Shown piece by piece: positions 1-8,711 of a stretch of 64,000 bases of DNA. Made by a program: the position numbers and the translations under genes. Origin of the DNA: Phytopseudomonas dryadis (GTDB taxonomy: Bacteria; Pseudomonadota; Gammaproteobacteria; Pseudomonadales; Pseudomonadaceae); assembly GCF_004327355.1 (NCBI RefSeq), contig NZ_QJUM01000019.1, forward strand, positions 62,001 to 126,000, written 5' to 3'. The notes under the pieces were generated by a model. The model searched no databases and was not told the origin of the DNA. It saw only the letters and a program-made list of their open reading frames with translations. The stretch's first letter is position 1. Each line of letters opens with the position of its first letter.

Positions 1-179
1 CAGGCCCCCTGCGACAGGCTTCGGCCACGGCGGAGCGCCGGCCTGCCGGGCAGCCGATCGGGCAAACGGAAACAGCGGGCTAAAGACGCGAAAAATCACG
101 AAAACAGGCAATAACCCAGGCATCTGCAGGCAACTCACGGCTGCCAACGCCCAGCGCGGGAATTCGCCCCCTGCCCGCC
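1..179. other. Intergenic/edge sequence, no gene seen
   Basis: This is the window edge downstream of the ppc stop codon. I see no credible reading frame, no RNA gene and no clear terminator hairpin with a T-tract. Confidence 0.5.
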
Positions 180-2816
180 TTAGCCGGTATTGCGCAGCCC
201 CGCAGCAATGCCCGCCACGCTGACCAGCAACGCCTGTTCCAGAGCGCTGCCGGCCTGTTCCTGGCGTTGCCGCGAGCGGGCCAGCAATTCGGCCTGCAAG
301 AGATGCAGGGGATCGAGGTAGGTGTTGCGCACGCTGATCGATTCCAGGGTTTCGGGGCTGTGGCCGAGCAACTGCGACTGTCCGGTCAAACCCAGCACGG
401 CAGCGCAGGCCTGCGACAATAGGTCGCGCAGATGCGCCCCCAGCGTCTGCAGCGATGGTTCGACCAGACGCTCGTCATAGAGCCTGGCGATCGCCTCGTC
501 GGCCTTGGCCAGGACCATTTCCAGCATGTCGATGCGCGTGCGGAAGAACGGCCAGTGCTCGCGCATCTCACCGAGCAACTGCCCTTCGTCACGGGCCAGG
601 GCGTTGTTCAGGGCGCTTTCCCAGCCGAGCCAGGCCGGCAGCATCAGGCGCGTCTGCGTCCAGGCGAAGATCCACGGGATCGCCCGCAGGCTCTCCACAC
701 CGCCTTCGCGCCGCTTCGCCGGGCGGCTGCCCAGGGGCAAGCGTCCGAGCTCCTGCTCCGGCGTCGCCTGGCGGAAGTAGTCGACGAACTGGGCATGCTC
801 GCGCACCACGCCGCGGTATGCCTGGACACCGCCGGCCGAGAGCCGGTCCATCATCGCCCGCCAGGCCGGCTCGGGCGCCGGTGGCGGCAGCAGGGTCGCT
901 TCGAGCACGGCCGCCAGATAGAGGTTGAGGTTCTGTTCGGCGATATCCGGCAGGCCGAACTTGAAGCGGATCATCTCGCCCTGCTCGGTGGTGCGGAAAC
1001 GCCCGGTCACCGAACCCGGCGGCTGCGACAGGATCGCCGCATGGGCCGGGCCGCCGCCACGCCCCACGGTGCCGCCACGGCCGTGGAACAGCAGCAGCTC
1101 GACCTGATGCTGGCGGCAGATGTCGACCAGGGTTTCCTGGGCGCGGTATTGCGCCCAGGCCGCCGCCGTGGTGCCGGCGTCCTTGGCCGAATCGGAATAG
1201 CCGATCATCACCTCCTGGGGGCCGTGCAGGCTGGCCCGGTAGCCGGGCAAGCCCAGCAGGCGCTCGATCACCGGCCCGGCGTTGTCCAGATCGGCCAGGG
1301 TCTCGAACAACGGTACCACGCGCATCGGCCGACGCAGCCCGGCCTCCTTGAGCAGCAGTTGCACGGCCAGCACATCGGAAGCGGCCCCGGCCATGGAAAT
1401 CACGTAGGAGCCCAGCGAAGCCGCCGGCGCGGCCGCCACTTCCCGGCAGGTCGCCAGCACCTCGGCGGTCTCGCCGCTGGGCTTGAAATGCCCCGGCAAC
1501 AGCGGCCGGCGATTGCCCAGCTCGGCGAGCAGAAAGCTCAGGCGCCGCTCCTCGTCCCAATCGGCGTAACGGCCCAGGCCCAGGTAGTCGGTGATTTCAC
1601 TGAGCGCGGCGGCATGCCGGGTGGCGTCCTGGCGGACATCCAGGCGCACCAGGAACAGGCCGAAGGTCGCGGCCCGGCGCAGACAGTCGAGCAAGGGCCC
1701 GTCGGCGATCACGCCCATGCCGCATTCATGCAGCGACTGGTAGCAGCACTGCAGAGGTTCGAACAGCTCGGCGTTGTCCCTGAGCACCTCGCTCGGCATC
1801 TCCACCGGGCCCGTGAGCGACTCATGGGCCCAGCGCCGGGTCGCGCGCAGGCGCTCACGCACTTGCTTGAGCAAGGCGCGATAGGGCTCGGCGCTCTCCC
1901 CTACCCGCGCCCGCAACGCCGAGCTGGCCTGCTGCATGGACAGCTCCGCGGCCAGGCTGTCGACATCGCGCAGGTACAGGTCGGCGGCCATCCAGCGCGC
2001 CAGCAGCAACACCTCGCGGGTGACCGCGGCGGTGACGTTGGGATTGCCATCGCGGTCGCCGCCCATCCAGGAGGCGAAACGGATCGGCGCGGCCTCCAGC
2101 GGCAGGTGCAGCCCGGTGGCCTGGTGCAGCGCCCGATCGGCCTTGCGCAACACGGCCGGCACGGCCTGCCACAGGGAGTGCTCGATGACCGCGAAACCCC
2201 ATTTGGCCTCATCCACCGGGGTCGGGCGGCTGCGGCGGATTTCCTCGGTGTGCCAGGCCTCGGCGATCAGCCGCTGCAGCTGCTGGCCGATGGCATCATG
2301 CTCGGCCTGCGAGAGATCGTCGTGATCCTGTCGCGCCAGTTGCGCGGCGATGGCGTCGTACTTCTGGATCAGGGTGCGGCGCGCCACCTCGGTGGGATGG
2401 GCGGTCAGCACCAGCTCGATATCCAGCCGGCCAACCTGCCGCGCCAGGGCCTCGCCACCCTGGCCGTCGGCCTGCAGGCGCTGCAGCAGTTGCTCCAGCA
2501 CATGGTTCTCGAAGGGTTCCGCCTCATCGGCGGCGCGTCGTCGCACACGGTGGTACTGCTCGGCGATATTGGCCAGGTTGAGGAACTGGTTGAACGCCCG
2601 CGCCACCGGCAGCAGCTCGTCATCGGCGAGCTGGTCGAGGGTCTCGCTGAGCTGCCGCGCGCCCTGCGCGGAGCCCTGACGCGCGGCCTTGGCGCCCTTG
2701 CGGATGCGCTCGATCTTGTCGAGAAAGGCGTCCCCGTGCTGATCACGGATGGTCTGGCCCAGCAGTTCGCCGAGCTGATGAACATCCTCGCGTAGCCGCA
2801 CATCGATTTGCGCCAT
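180..2816 (-). CDS. ppc: Phosphoenolpyruvate carboxylase
   Basis: Carboxylates phosphoenolpyruvate with bicarbonate to oxaloacetate, the cytosolic anaplerotic reaction feeding the TCA cycle. The 878-residue length is normal for bacterial enzymes. Visible family signatures are LTAHPTE with the catalytic His at about residue 140, the glycine-rich FHGRGGTVGRGGGP loop, and MIGYSDSAKDAG. The protein ends in RNTG, the conserved C-terminal tetrapeptide involved in catalysis and effector binding. The ATG is preceded by a good GGAGGAA ribosome-binding site. A long frame on the opposite strand (432-2795) is a codon-bias shadow. Identification is by strong family resemblance. Confidence 0.98.
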   Translation of the reverse strand: MAQIDVRLREDVHQLGELLGQTIRDQHGDAFLDKIERIRKGAKAARQGSAQGARQLSETLDQLADDELLPVARAFNQFLNLANIAEQYHRVRRRAADEAEPFENHVLEQLLQRLQADGQGGEALARQVGRLDIELVLTAHPTEVARRTLIQKYDAIAAQLARQDHDDLSQAEHDAIGQQLQRLIAEAWHTEEIRRSRPTPVDEAKWGFAVIEHSLWQAVPAVLRKADRALHQATGLHLPLEAAPIRFASWMGGDRDGNPNVTAAVTREVLLLARWMAADLYLRDVDSLAAELSMQQASSALRARVGESAEPYRALLKQVRERLRATRRWAHESLTGPVEMPSEVLRDNAELFEPLQCCYQSLHECGMGVIADGPLLDCLRRAATFGLFLVRLDVRQDATRHAAALSEITDYLGLGRYADWDEERRLSFLLAELGNRRPLLPGHFKPSGETAEVLATCREVAAAPAASLGSYVISMAGAASDVLAVQLLLKEAGLRRPMRVVPLFETLADLDNAGPVIERLLGLPGYRASLHGPQEVMIGYSDSAKDAGTTAAAWAQYRAQETLVDICRQHQVELLLFHGRGGTVGRGGGPAHAAILSQPPGSVTGRFRTTEQGEMIRFKFGLPDIAEQNLNLYLAAVLEATLLPPPAPEPAWRAMMDRLSAGGVQAYRGVVREHAQFVDYFRQATPEQELGRLPLGSRPAKRREGGVESLRAIPWIFAWTQTRLMLPAWLGWESALNNALARDEGQLLGEMREHWPFFRTRIDMLEMVLAKADEAIARLYDERLVEPSLQTLGAHLRDLLSQACAAVLGLTGQSQLLGHSPETLESISVRNTYLDPLHLLQAELLARSRQRQEQAGSALEQALLVSVAGIAAGLRNTG

Positions 2817-2990
2817 GGCCGTTCCTCCACCGCTGACTGTGCCTGCAGAGTGCCCAGCATCGGCGCCGCTGACAAGCCGCCAGGGCTATCGACCGGGCGA
2901 ACCTCGCCTCCCGGTAGAACCTCCGTACGCCGTGGCGGGTCTAGAACCTAGATCCGGCATCCACCATCCGCAGGCCAGCATGAGGTTCTT

Positions 2991-3335
2991 ATGAAGATTC
3001 GCGAACTCGTTGAGCAATGGGAGCAGAGCGCCAAGGGCCGCCTGACCCGCACGCCCTATCAGGTCCACCTCGACCTGGAATCGGCCGCCCGCCTCGCCGC
3101 GCTCGGCGAGATGTACCCCAAGCGCCAACCCGAAGAACTGCTCGGCGAGTTGCTCGGCGCCGCGCTCGAGGAACTGGAAGCCAGCCTGCCCTACGTGCAG
3201 GGCAGCCAGGTGGTGGGAAGCGATGAGGAAGGCAATCCGCTCTACCAGGATATCGGCCCAACGCCCCGTTTTCTCGAGCTTTCACGCCAGCACCTGCACG
3301 CCCTGACGGCGCAGGAGCCGGCCATCGATCACTGA
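2991..3335 (+). CDS. Conserved small protein next to ppc, function unknown
   Basis: A 114-residue acidic cytosolic protein starting MKIRELVEQWEQ. It has no signal peptide and no membrane segment. It looks mostly helical, with a segment resembling a ribbon-helix-helix or short coiled region around residues 20-60 (leucine- and glutamate-rich). It is divergent from ppc across a 174-bp spacer, an arrangement I recall from other Pseudomonas genomes. I do not recognise a functional domain, so no function is assigned. Codon usage and position support a real gene. Confidence 0.8.
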   Translation: MKIRELVEQWEQSAKGRLTRTPYQVHLDLESAARLAALGEMYPKRQPEELLGELLGAALEELEASLPYVQGSQVVGSDEEGNPLYQDIGPTPRFLELSRQHLHALTAQEPAIDH

Positions 3336-3431
3336 GCGCATGGCGATCACTGGCGTGCGGAATATCTTCCGTCACGCCGCGGCGCGACGACTTATTGGCG
3401 GCGCAATACCGGCAATTTTATATTTTTTGCT

Positions 3432-3459
3432 GAACGTTTCCTGAATCCCCGGACTCACA
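3432..3459 (+). promoter_or_regulatory. Possible AlgU/RpoE-type promoter for the lipoprotein pair
   Basis: GAACGT at 3432-3437 and TCACA at 3455-3459 are separated by 17 bases. They resemble the GAACTT-N16/17-TCTGA envelope-stress promoter. The downstream OmpA-type lipoprotein resembles LptF, which is AlgU-dependent in P. aeruginosa. Two positions deviate from consensus, so this is only a candidate. Confidence 0.3.
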
Positions 3460-3603
3460 GAACTATGCCGCAGTGACCGTTGGTCGTCGGAAAACGCACG
3501 TTCGGTCCCGAACCACGTGCTCCGCGCCGCCCTTCACCCATCGGCAGGTGACCCTCATGGAAGCCGAATGTTTGTCAGGAAACCACCAATGGAGTTGAAC
3601 ATC

Positions 3604-4023
3604 ATGAGCATCAACACCGCCTCAAAAGCGCGTACTCAACTGGCCAGCTGGAAAGTCGTGGCACTGGCCATCGGCAGCAGCCTGATCCTCGCCGGCTGTG
3701 CGGGCAACCCGCCCAGCGAGCAGATGGCCGTGACCAAATCCGCCGTCAATGAAGCCGTGAGTTCGGGCGGTACCGAATTCGCCGCGGTGGAAACCAAGTC
3801 CGCTCAGGACAAACTGAAGCAGGCTGAACTGCAGATCTACGAGAAGAATTACAAAGAGGCCAAGCGCCTGGCCGAACAGGCCGAGTGGGACGCACGCCTG
3901 GCCGTGCGCAAGACTCAGGCGGCGAAAGCCGAGAAAGCACTGCAGGATGCCCAGCAGGGCATCGAGGAACTGCGCCAGGAAGGTCTGCGCGGCACCCAGA
4001 CGGCACCGTCTCAGGGCCAGTAA
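3604..4023 (+). CDS. DUF4398-type envelope lipoprotein
   Basis: A 139-residue predicted lipoprotein. The N-terminus has a basic stretch, a hydrophobic core and the lipobox LAGC, so it should be lipidated and exported. The mature part is a lysine/alanine/glutamate-rich helical region (about residues 45-130) with the pattern seen in DUF4398 proteins. I chose the ATG at 3604 because a GGAG sits 9 bases upstream and because the signal peptide begins there; an in-frame ATG exists at 3589. It lies 48 bp before a related OmpA-domain lipoprotein and is probably co-transcribed. Precise function is unknown; an envelope structural role is inferred. Confidence 0.85.
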   Translation: MSINTASKARTQLASWKVVALAIGSSLILAGCAGNPPSEQMAVTKSAVNEAVSSGGTEFAAVETKSAQDKLKQAELQIYEKNYKEAKRLAEQAEWDARLAVRKTQAAKAEKALQDAQQGIEELRQEGLRGTQTAPSQGQ

Positions 4024-4071
4024 TCGGCACCGTCGAACAGACTTCGCTAAATAGTTAAAGGATGACCAACC

Positions 4072-4857
4072 ATGCGTAATCAAGTGATGATCCCCGCCCT
4101 GCTGGCTTTGAGCGTAGGCCTCGCGGCCTGCTCGTCGCAGCCCAACGTCAACCTGGAACAGGCGCGCAGCAACTACTCCACGCTGCAGACCGATCCGCAG
4201 GCGACCAAGGTAGCGGCCCTGGAAACCAAGGACGCCGGCGATTTCCTGGAGAAAGCCGAGAAGGCCTACCGCGACAAGGAAGACGAGAAGAAGGTCGACC
4301 AGTTGTCCTACCTGGCCAACCAGCGTATCGAAGTGGCCAAGCAGACCATCGCTCTGCGCACCACCGAGCAGAACCTGGAGCAATCCGCCGCCCAGCGTGC
4401 CCAGGCCCGCCTGGAAGCCCGTGACGCGCAGATCAAGCAGTTGCAGAACAGCCTCAACGCCAAGCAGACCGAACGCGGCACCCTGGTGACCTTCGGCGAC
4501 GTGCTGTTCGACCTCAACCGCGCCGAACTCAAGCCGGGCGGCTTCAACAACATCAACAAGCTGGCCCAGTTCCTCCAGGAAAACCCGGATCGCAAGGTGA
4601 TCGTCGAAGGCTACACCGACAGCACCGGCTCGGCCGAGTACAACCAGGGCCTGTCCGAGCGCCGCGCCAACTCGGTGCGTGCCGCGCTGATCAGGCAAGG
4701 GGTCGGCCCGGAGCGCATCGTCGCCCAGGGTTATGGCAAGGAGTATCCGGTCGCCAGCAACGCTGACTCCGCCGGCCGGGCCATGAACCGTCGCGTGGAA
4801 GTGACCATTTCCAACGACAACCAGCCCGTGGCGCCGCGTTCCACCCAGGGCAACTGA
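4072..4857 (+). CDS. lptF: OmpA-family peptidoglycan-binding lipoprotein (LptF-like)
   Basis: A 261-residue lipoprotein. The signal peptide ends in lipobox LAAC (Cys about residue 20). A helical DUF4398-like N-terminal half (about 25-130) is rich in Lys, Glu and Gln. A C-terminal OmpA/MotB domain (about 140-250) carries the motif VEGYTDSTGSAEYNQGLSERRA, whose Asp and Arg contact diaminopimelate in peptidoglycan. It should tether the outer membrane to the cell wall. It sits downstream of the smaller DUF4398 lipoprotein, has an AAGGA ribosome-binding site and is followed by a strong terminator. The resemblance to P. aeruginosa LptF rests on domain order and neighbours, so the symbol is probable rather than certain. 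Confidence 0.85.
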   Translation: MRNQVMIPALLALSVGLAACSSQPNVNLEQARSNYSTLQTDPQATKVAALETKDAGDFLEKAEKAYRDKEDEKKVDQLSYLANQRIEVAKQTIALRTTEQNLEQSAAQRAQARLEARDAQIKQLQNSLNAKQTERGTLVTFGDVLFDLNRAELKPGGFNNINKLAQFLQENPDRKVIVEGYTDSTGSAEYNQGLSERRANSVRAALIRQGVGPERIVAQGYGKEYPVASNADSAGRAMNRRVEVTISNDNQPVAPRSTQGN

Positions 4858-4908
4858 CAGGCCGTTTCACGCCAGCACGCCGAGATAGGCGCTGTCAGGT
4901 TACTCGGC

Positions 4909-4932
4909 AAAACCCCGCTACGGCGGGGTTTT
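4909..4932 (+). terminator. Rho-independent terminator after lptF
   Basis: A perfect 10-bp stem (AAAACCCCGC pairing with GCGGGGTTTT) closes a TACG tetraloop and ends in a T-tract. The A-tract on the other side lets it work bidirectionally, which suits the convergent gene at 5012-5332. Confidence 0.93.
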
Positions 4933-5011
4933 GTCGTTTCCGGGCCCGGTGCGATGTGCGCGGGCGTCCAGCATGCTCCTCGGTAGCGCCGCGTTCGCGC
5001 AGGAGAGACGC

Positions 5012-5332
5012 TCACTGCGCCGGCAGGTCATCGACCATGCAGCGCACGGCCTGCTTGCGATTGTCTACCAGCACCCCGCTGAGCCCCTTCTGCTTGAGAT
5101 CGAACAGCACCAGCACGCCGTCGATGCACTGGGCGATCTCATCGGCCGGCTTCAGGGAGACCTTGTAGTCTTCGCCGGGCACGGTCTTGAGCATGGTGAA
5201 CTCGGACAGCAGCAGGGCATCCTCCGGCTTGGCGAAATGCAGGTAGCCGTAGTAGCCGAGCACCGCAACGGTGCCGGCGATACTGCCTATGGCGGTGAGG
5301 ATCAGGGGAATCGGATTGCGTGCTTCGTTCAT
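5012..5332 (-). CDS. Small single-pass membrane protein, function unknown
   Basis: A 106-residue protein. It has one N-terminal hydrophobic segment (about residues 8-30, PLILTAIGSIAGTVAVLGYYGYL) and a roughly 70-residue hydrophilic domain. That domain contains two cysteines (in IAQCIDGV and VRCMVDD) that could form a disulfide if periplasmic. It is convergent with lptF across the bidirectional terminator. I recognise it only as a conserved pseudomonad hypothetical protein. Confidence 0.75.
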   Translation of the reverse strand: MNEARNPIPLILTAIGSIAGTVAVLGYYGYLHFAKPEDALLLSEFTMLKTVPGEDYKVSLKPADEIAQCIDGVLVLFDLKQKGLSGVLVDNRKQAVRCMVDDLPAQ

Positions 5333-5344
5333 AGAAATCTCGGA

Positions 5345-5376
5345 CAGGCAGGCTTGAGGCTTGAGGCTTGAGGCTG
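5345..5376. repeat. GGCTTGA tandem/AAGCTTGCAGC-family repeat
   Basis: Three to four tandem GGCTTGA units (AGGCTTGAGGCTTGAGGC) lie in the gap between two minus-strand genes. They resemble the AGCTTGAGGCTTGCAGC repeats found at five other intergenic sites in this window. Confidence 0.6.
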
Positions 5377-5465
5377 AACGATTGTGAAACGGTGAACCCG
5401 TTCCACACCACAGGCACCGCCCCGCTTTTTCGTAGCGCCTTCCAGCCTCCAGCGTATCTTCGGCT

Positions 5466-6761
5466 TTACAGGATATTGGCGTAATCGGCTTCGATCCGAT
5501 CCAGGCTCAGGTGGTTGAGGAAGTTGGAGAAGCACATCCAGGCCGACAGCGAATTGAGATCGCGAAACTGCTGCGGCAGATACCGGGGTGCGCTGACCAG
5601 ACCTTCATCGACCAACTGCCGCAGGGTACGCATATCTTCGAGCGTGGTCTTGCCACAGAACAATAAAGGGATCTGTTCCAGCTTGCCTTTGCGCACCGCC
5701 AGCTGGATGTAGTTGTAGATCATGATGAAGCCCTTGAGGTAGGACAGATCCTTGGTGAAGGGCAGGCCATCGGGCGTGGAACCGCGGAAGGCGCGGCTGG
5801 CGTTGCCGTAGCTGTCTTCCAGGCTGAAGCCCTGCTCGCGGTAGAAATCGCAGACCTGCAGGAAGTCCGCCCCCTGCTCGGCCATGTGGATGGCGCGGGT
5901 GCGGTTGGTCAGCTTGCGCAGGCGGCTGGGATAGGAGGCGAAGGCGATCACTTCCATGAGGATGGCCAGGCCTTCCTGGGTCACGGTCGACGAAGGCGGC
6001 CCCTTGGCGAGGAAGGTGCAGACCGGCTGGTTCTGGCCATTGAGGGTGGTGGCGACATGCACCAGCCCTTCGTGCACCTCCAGCGCCTTGACATCGCGTT
6101 CGTTGAACAGGGCGTCGGCGCGGATCTTGATGTAGTCGGCGCCGGCCGCGGCATCGGCGAGTATGCCGTCGGACTCGAACACGCGAATGGTGCCGTCGTT
6201 CTCGCCGAACACCAGGTTCAGGCGGCTCTGCAGCAGCGCCACGGCGTCCTTGGCGGTGAGCGTCTTGGGCTCGTCCTTGAGGTCGCCGCGGCTGTCGATG
6301 TTGTTGAGGAAGTCGGAAAACATCAGGCCCAGATCCGCCAGGGTCGGATCGCCGGCATGGAAGGCATCGGAAGCGGCGCCGTAGAGCTCCTGGGAAATCA
6401 GGCCGAAGTCGGCGGTGCCGCGCGCCTCGAGCATGCGGATGACCATGCGGTACTCGCGGCACATGCGCCGCATGATCTGCCCGACCGGGCTGAACTGGCC
6501 GAGCTGGCGGGTGATGTCGCGCTCGATGTTCTGGAATTCCAGCTTCTTCGCCGCGGCATCGAACGCCAGGGGCCGGCCCGCGTAATAGTCGCGGTCGACA
6601 GCCGGCGGCTCCTTGCCCTTGTGCTTGAGAAAGGTCTGCCGCAGCGCATCGTCCCACTTGACGGCATCGAGCACGCGAATCGGCGTCTGTGCCTCGACGA
6701 TGCGATCGGACAGCGCACGCACGATCAGTTGGTAATCGTCGAGCTCTCTGTGGCTGTTCAT
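5466..6761 (-). CDS. QEGLA-motif (DUF1704) metallopeptidase-like protein
   Basis: A 431-residue protein of the family named 'flavohemoglobin expression-modulating QEGLA motif protein' (DUF1704), related to eukaryotic tubulin tyrosine carboxypeptidase MATCAP. Visible features are HEGLVHVATT, which fits an HExxxH zinc site, and TQEGLAILMEV, which holds the namesake motif and a third ligand Glu. I start it at MNSHRELDDY because AGGA lies just upstream; a longer in-frame extension to 6965 runs into repeat-like non-coding sequence. The physiological substrate in bacteria is unknown. Peptidase activity is inferred from the family. Confidence 0.85.
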   Translation of the reverse strand: MNSHRELDDYQLIVRALSDRIVEAQTPIRVLDAVKWDDALRQTFLKHKGKEPPAVDRDYYAGRPLAFDAAAKKLEFQNIERDITRQLGQFSPVGQIMRRMCREYRMVIRMLEARGTADFGLISQELYGAASDAFHAGDPTLADLGLMFSDFLNNIDSRGDLKDEPKTLTAKDAVALLQSRLNLVFGENDGTIRVFESDGILADAAAGADYIKIRADALFNERDVKALEVHEGLVHVATTLNGQNQPVCTFLAKGPPSSTVTQEGLAILMEVIAFASYPSRLRKLTNRTRAIHMAEQGADFLQVCDFYREQGFSLEDSYGNASRAFRGSTPDGLPFTKDLSYLKGFIMIYNYIQLAVRKGKLEQIPLLFCGKTTLEDMRTLRQLVDEGLVSAPRYLPQQFRDLNSLSAWMCFSNFLNHLSLDRIEADYANIL

Positions 6762-6852
6762 GGGGGTCCTCGTTGCGTGTTGCGAATGGGTCATGGCCCG
6801 CAACAAACGCCAGTGCTGTTCACCCTCGCCCTCCGGAAGCGGGCCGGGAGCG

Positions 6853-6872
6853 CTACAAGCTTGAAGTTTAAG
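6853..6872. repeat. Short CAAGCTTGAAG repeat
   Basis: CTACAAGCTTGAAGTTTAAG is a single arm of the AAGCTTGCAGC-type intergenic repeat. It abuts and partly overlaps the stop codon of the GAF-GGDEF-EAL gene. Confidence 0.5.
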
Positions 6873-8649
6873 CCTTACCCTCATTGCGAAGCCAATCGAT
6901 GAGAGCCGATGGCTCCAGCGGGCGAGAGATAAAAAAGCCTTGCGCTTCCTGGCAGCCACATTCACGTATCAGATCCAGGGTCCGGCTCGTCTCGATGCCT
7001 TCCGCGACGACACGCATACCCAGTTCCCTGGCGAGGGCGATCAGTGCTCGAGTGATGCTCCAGTCTCTTTGCCCATGCCTCAGATCGTTCATGAACGAAC
7101 GATCGAGCTTGACGATGCTTGCGGGAATGTCCCGCAGGTAGGACCAATTGCTGTATCCGCTGCCGAAGTCATCGATGGCAATATCGATACCTATCGCCTT
7201 GAGCCTTTCGATCTGGATCAGCACCGTCGAGGAATCACCGATCAGGGCGCTTTCGGTGAACTCCACTTCCAGGCTGGAACCCGCCAATCCATGTTGATCG
7301 AGCAATCTTATGATTTCATCCGTCAGGTGGCCGCTGCTCAGATCCGCGGCGGAGACATTAATGGCCACTTTCAGATCGATGCCGTTGCTCCGCCAATTCG
7401 CCGCCTGCTCGATAGCCCGTTTGACTACCCAGAAGCTGACCGCAAGGATGAGTGCCGTTTTCTCCGCGAGGGGGATGAACTCGGCAGGGCTGATCTCACC
7501 CAGGGTCGGATGTGTCCAGCGCAGGAGGGCTTCGGCGGATACGCAGGCGCCCGTACTCAGATCCACGCGGGGTTGATAGACCAGCCTTAATTGAGTCGGT
7601 GAGTGGATGGCATTGCTCAGGTCATTGAGCAAACGTGTCGCTCGCTGCTGCGCTTCATCCATCCTGGAATCGTAATAGGCCCAGCCTCTCCCCGAGGTGC
7701 GCGCTTCGTCAGCAGCGCTGACGATCAGCCTCATCCAGTCGGATGCAACGGTGCCGGCACTCATGCGCAATATGCCGATACCGATCTGAGGCATGATGGG
7801 AATGCCCTGGCAGTCCATGGGTTTGCTGAATGCGTCCACCAGCCGCGAGAACACGCTTTCCGCCTGATGGATCAGGCTCTGCGGCACGATGAAGGCAAAC
7901 CTCAGCGCACTGATCTTGTAGAGCGCCCACTCAGTGGGCAGTAGCGTACGCAGGGCGTTTCCGACAGACCTGATGAAGTCGTCGAGGAAATGAAAGCCAA
8001 GCGACTTGAGCATATCGTTCATCTGCGCGGGTGAGACGACCTCTATGGCGACGGCAAGCAACGCATCGCCTTTTTTCAGCGTTTCATCTATGTCGTCTTC
8101 CAGCTTGACCCTGTTGAACAAGCCGGTCGGTGCATCAATGAACGCCGAAATGCGCAGATCCCGGATTCGACTCACCACGAGATTGGCCAATTGCCGTAAG
8201 AAAATAGCGTCATCCGCTAACATCGGCTGCCGAGCTTTGGTGTCGATGATGCACAGGTTACCGAGGACGACACCGTCCTCAATCTCCAGCGGCGCCCCCG
8301 CGTAGTAACGGATGCCTGGCTCGCCGATGACCAGAGGGTTACTGCTGAAGCGATCGTCCAGTGTGGCATCGCACACCTCCAGTCCCTCTCCTGACACGAC
8401 GCTGTAGGCACAGAAGGATATGCAGCGAGGCGTTTCCTGCAGAGCCGTGCCGATCTTGGCACGGAACCACTGGCGATTATTGTCCACGATCGAAACCAGC
8501 GAGACTGGCGCCTTGAAGTACGCCGCGGCTATTTTCACGATCTCGTCGAGGAATGGATCGGCACTGTGATCCAGCAAGAAAGGGCGATCGTCAACCAGCA
8601 TCTGTCGACGTGATTCGTTCTGCGGCGTTGGCGGGCAAGGAACCGGCAT
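6868..8649 (-). CDS. GAF-GGDEF-EAL protein, probable c-di-GMP phosphodiesterase
   Basis: A protein of about 593 residues starting MPVPCPPTPQ. An N-terminal GAF sensor domain (about 20-170) includes FCAYSVVSGEGLEVCDATLDDRF. A degenerate GGDEF domain (about 175-330) has no GGDEF; the site reads around LRFAFIVPQ. An EAL domain (about 340-590) keeps EALLRW, INVSA, EFTESA, DDFGSGYSN, KLDRSF, AEGIET and EAQGFF, the metal-binding and catalytic residues of active phosphodiesterases. It should hydrolyse c-di-GMP in response to a GAF ligand. I chose the start at 8649 (AGAAAG upstream); the frame stays open to 8787 but that extension is transposase-derived sequence. An alternative ATG is at 8661. Confidence 0.85.
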   Translation of the reverse strand: MPVPCPPTPQNESRRQMLVDDRPFLLDHSADPFLDEIVKIAAAYFKAPVSLVSIVDNNRQWFRAKIGTALQETPRCISFCAYSVVSGEGLEVCDATLDDRFSSNPLVIGEPGIRYYAGAPLEIEDGVVLGNLCIIDTKARQPMLADDAIFLRQLANLVVSRIRDLRISAFIDAPTGLFNRVKLEDDIDETLKKGDALLAVAIEVVSPAQMNDMLKSLGFHFLDDFIRSVGNALRTLLPTEWALYKISALRFAFIVPQSLIHQAESVFSRLVDAFSKPMDCQGIPIMPQIGIGILRMSAGTVASDWMRLIVSAADEARTSGRGWAYYDSRMDEAQQRATRLLNDLSNAIHSPTQLRLVYQPRVDLSTGACVSAEALLRWTHPTLGEISPAEFIPLAEKTALILAVSFWVVKRAIEQAANWRSNGIDLKVAINVSAADLSSGHLTDEIIRLLDQHGLAGSSLEVEFTESALIGDSSTVLIQIERLKAIGIDIAIDDFGSGYSNWSYLRDIPASIVKLDRSFMNDLRHGQRDWSITRALIALARELGMRVVAEGIETSRTLDLIRECGCQEAQGFFISRPLEPSALIDWLRNEGKA

Positions 8650-8711
8650 CGGCTTTCTCATGGTTGATGCGCTAACGGGTGTCGAAATCCTTCTCGAGGG
8701 AATACGACGAT

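Noticed and set aside
432..2795. A 787-residue open frame opposite ppc
   Set aside because: It lies entirely within ppc on the other strand, is low-complexity (Gln/Gly/Arg/Leu-rich) and has no family signature. It is a codon-bias shadow.
3622..4698. A 358-residue frame opposite the lipoprotein pair
   Set aside because: It overlaps two clear lipoprotein genes with lipoboxes; the composition is that of an antisense shadow.
5345..5376. Tandem GGCTTGA repeats as a CRISPR or VNTR gene feature
   Set aside because: Only three to four 7-bp units in an intergenic gap; better explained as part of the AAGCTTGCAGC repeat family.
6762..6965. N-terminal extension of the QEGLA protein to 6965
   Set aside because: The added residues derive from CCCTCGCCCTCCGG/AAGCTTGAAG-type intergenic repeats; ATG 6761 has a proper ribosome-binding site.
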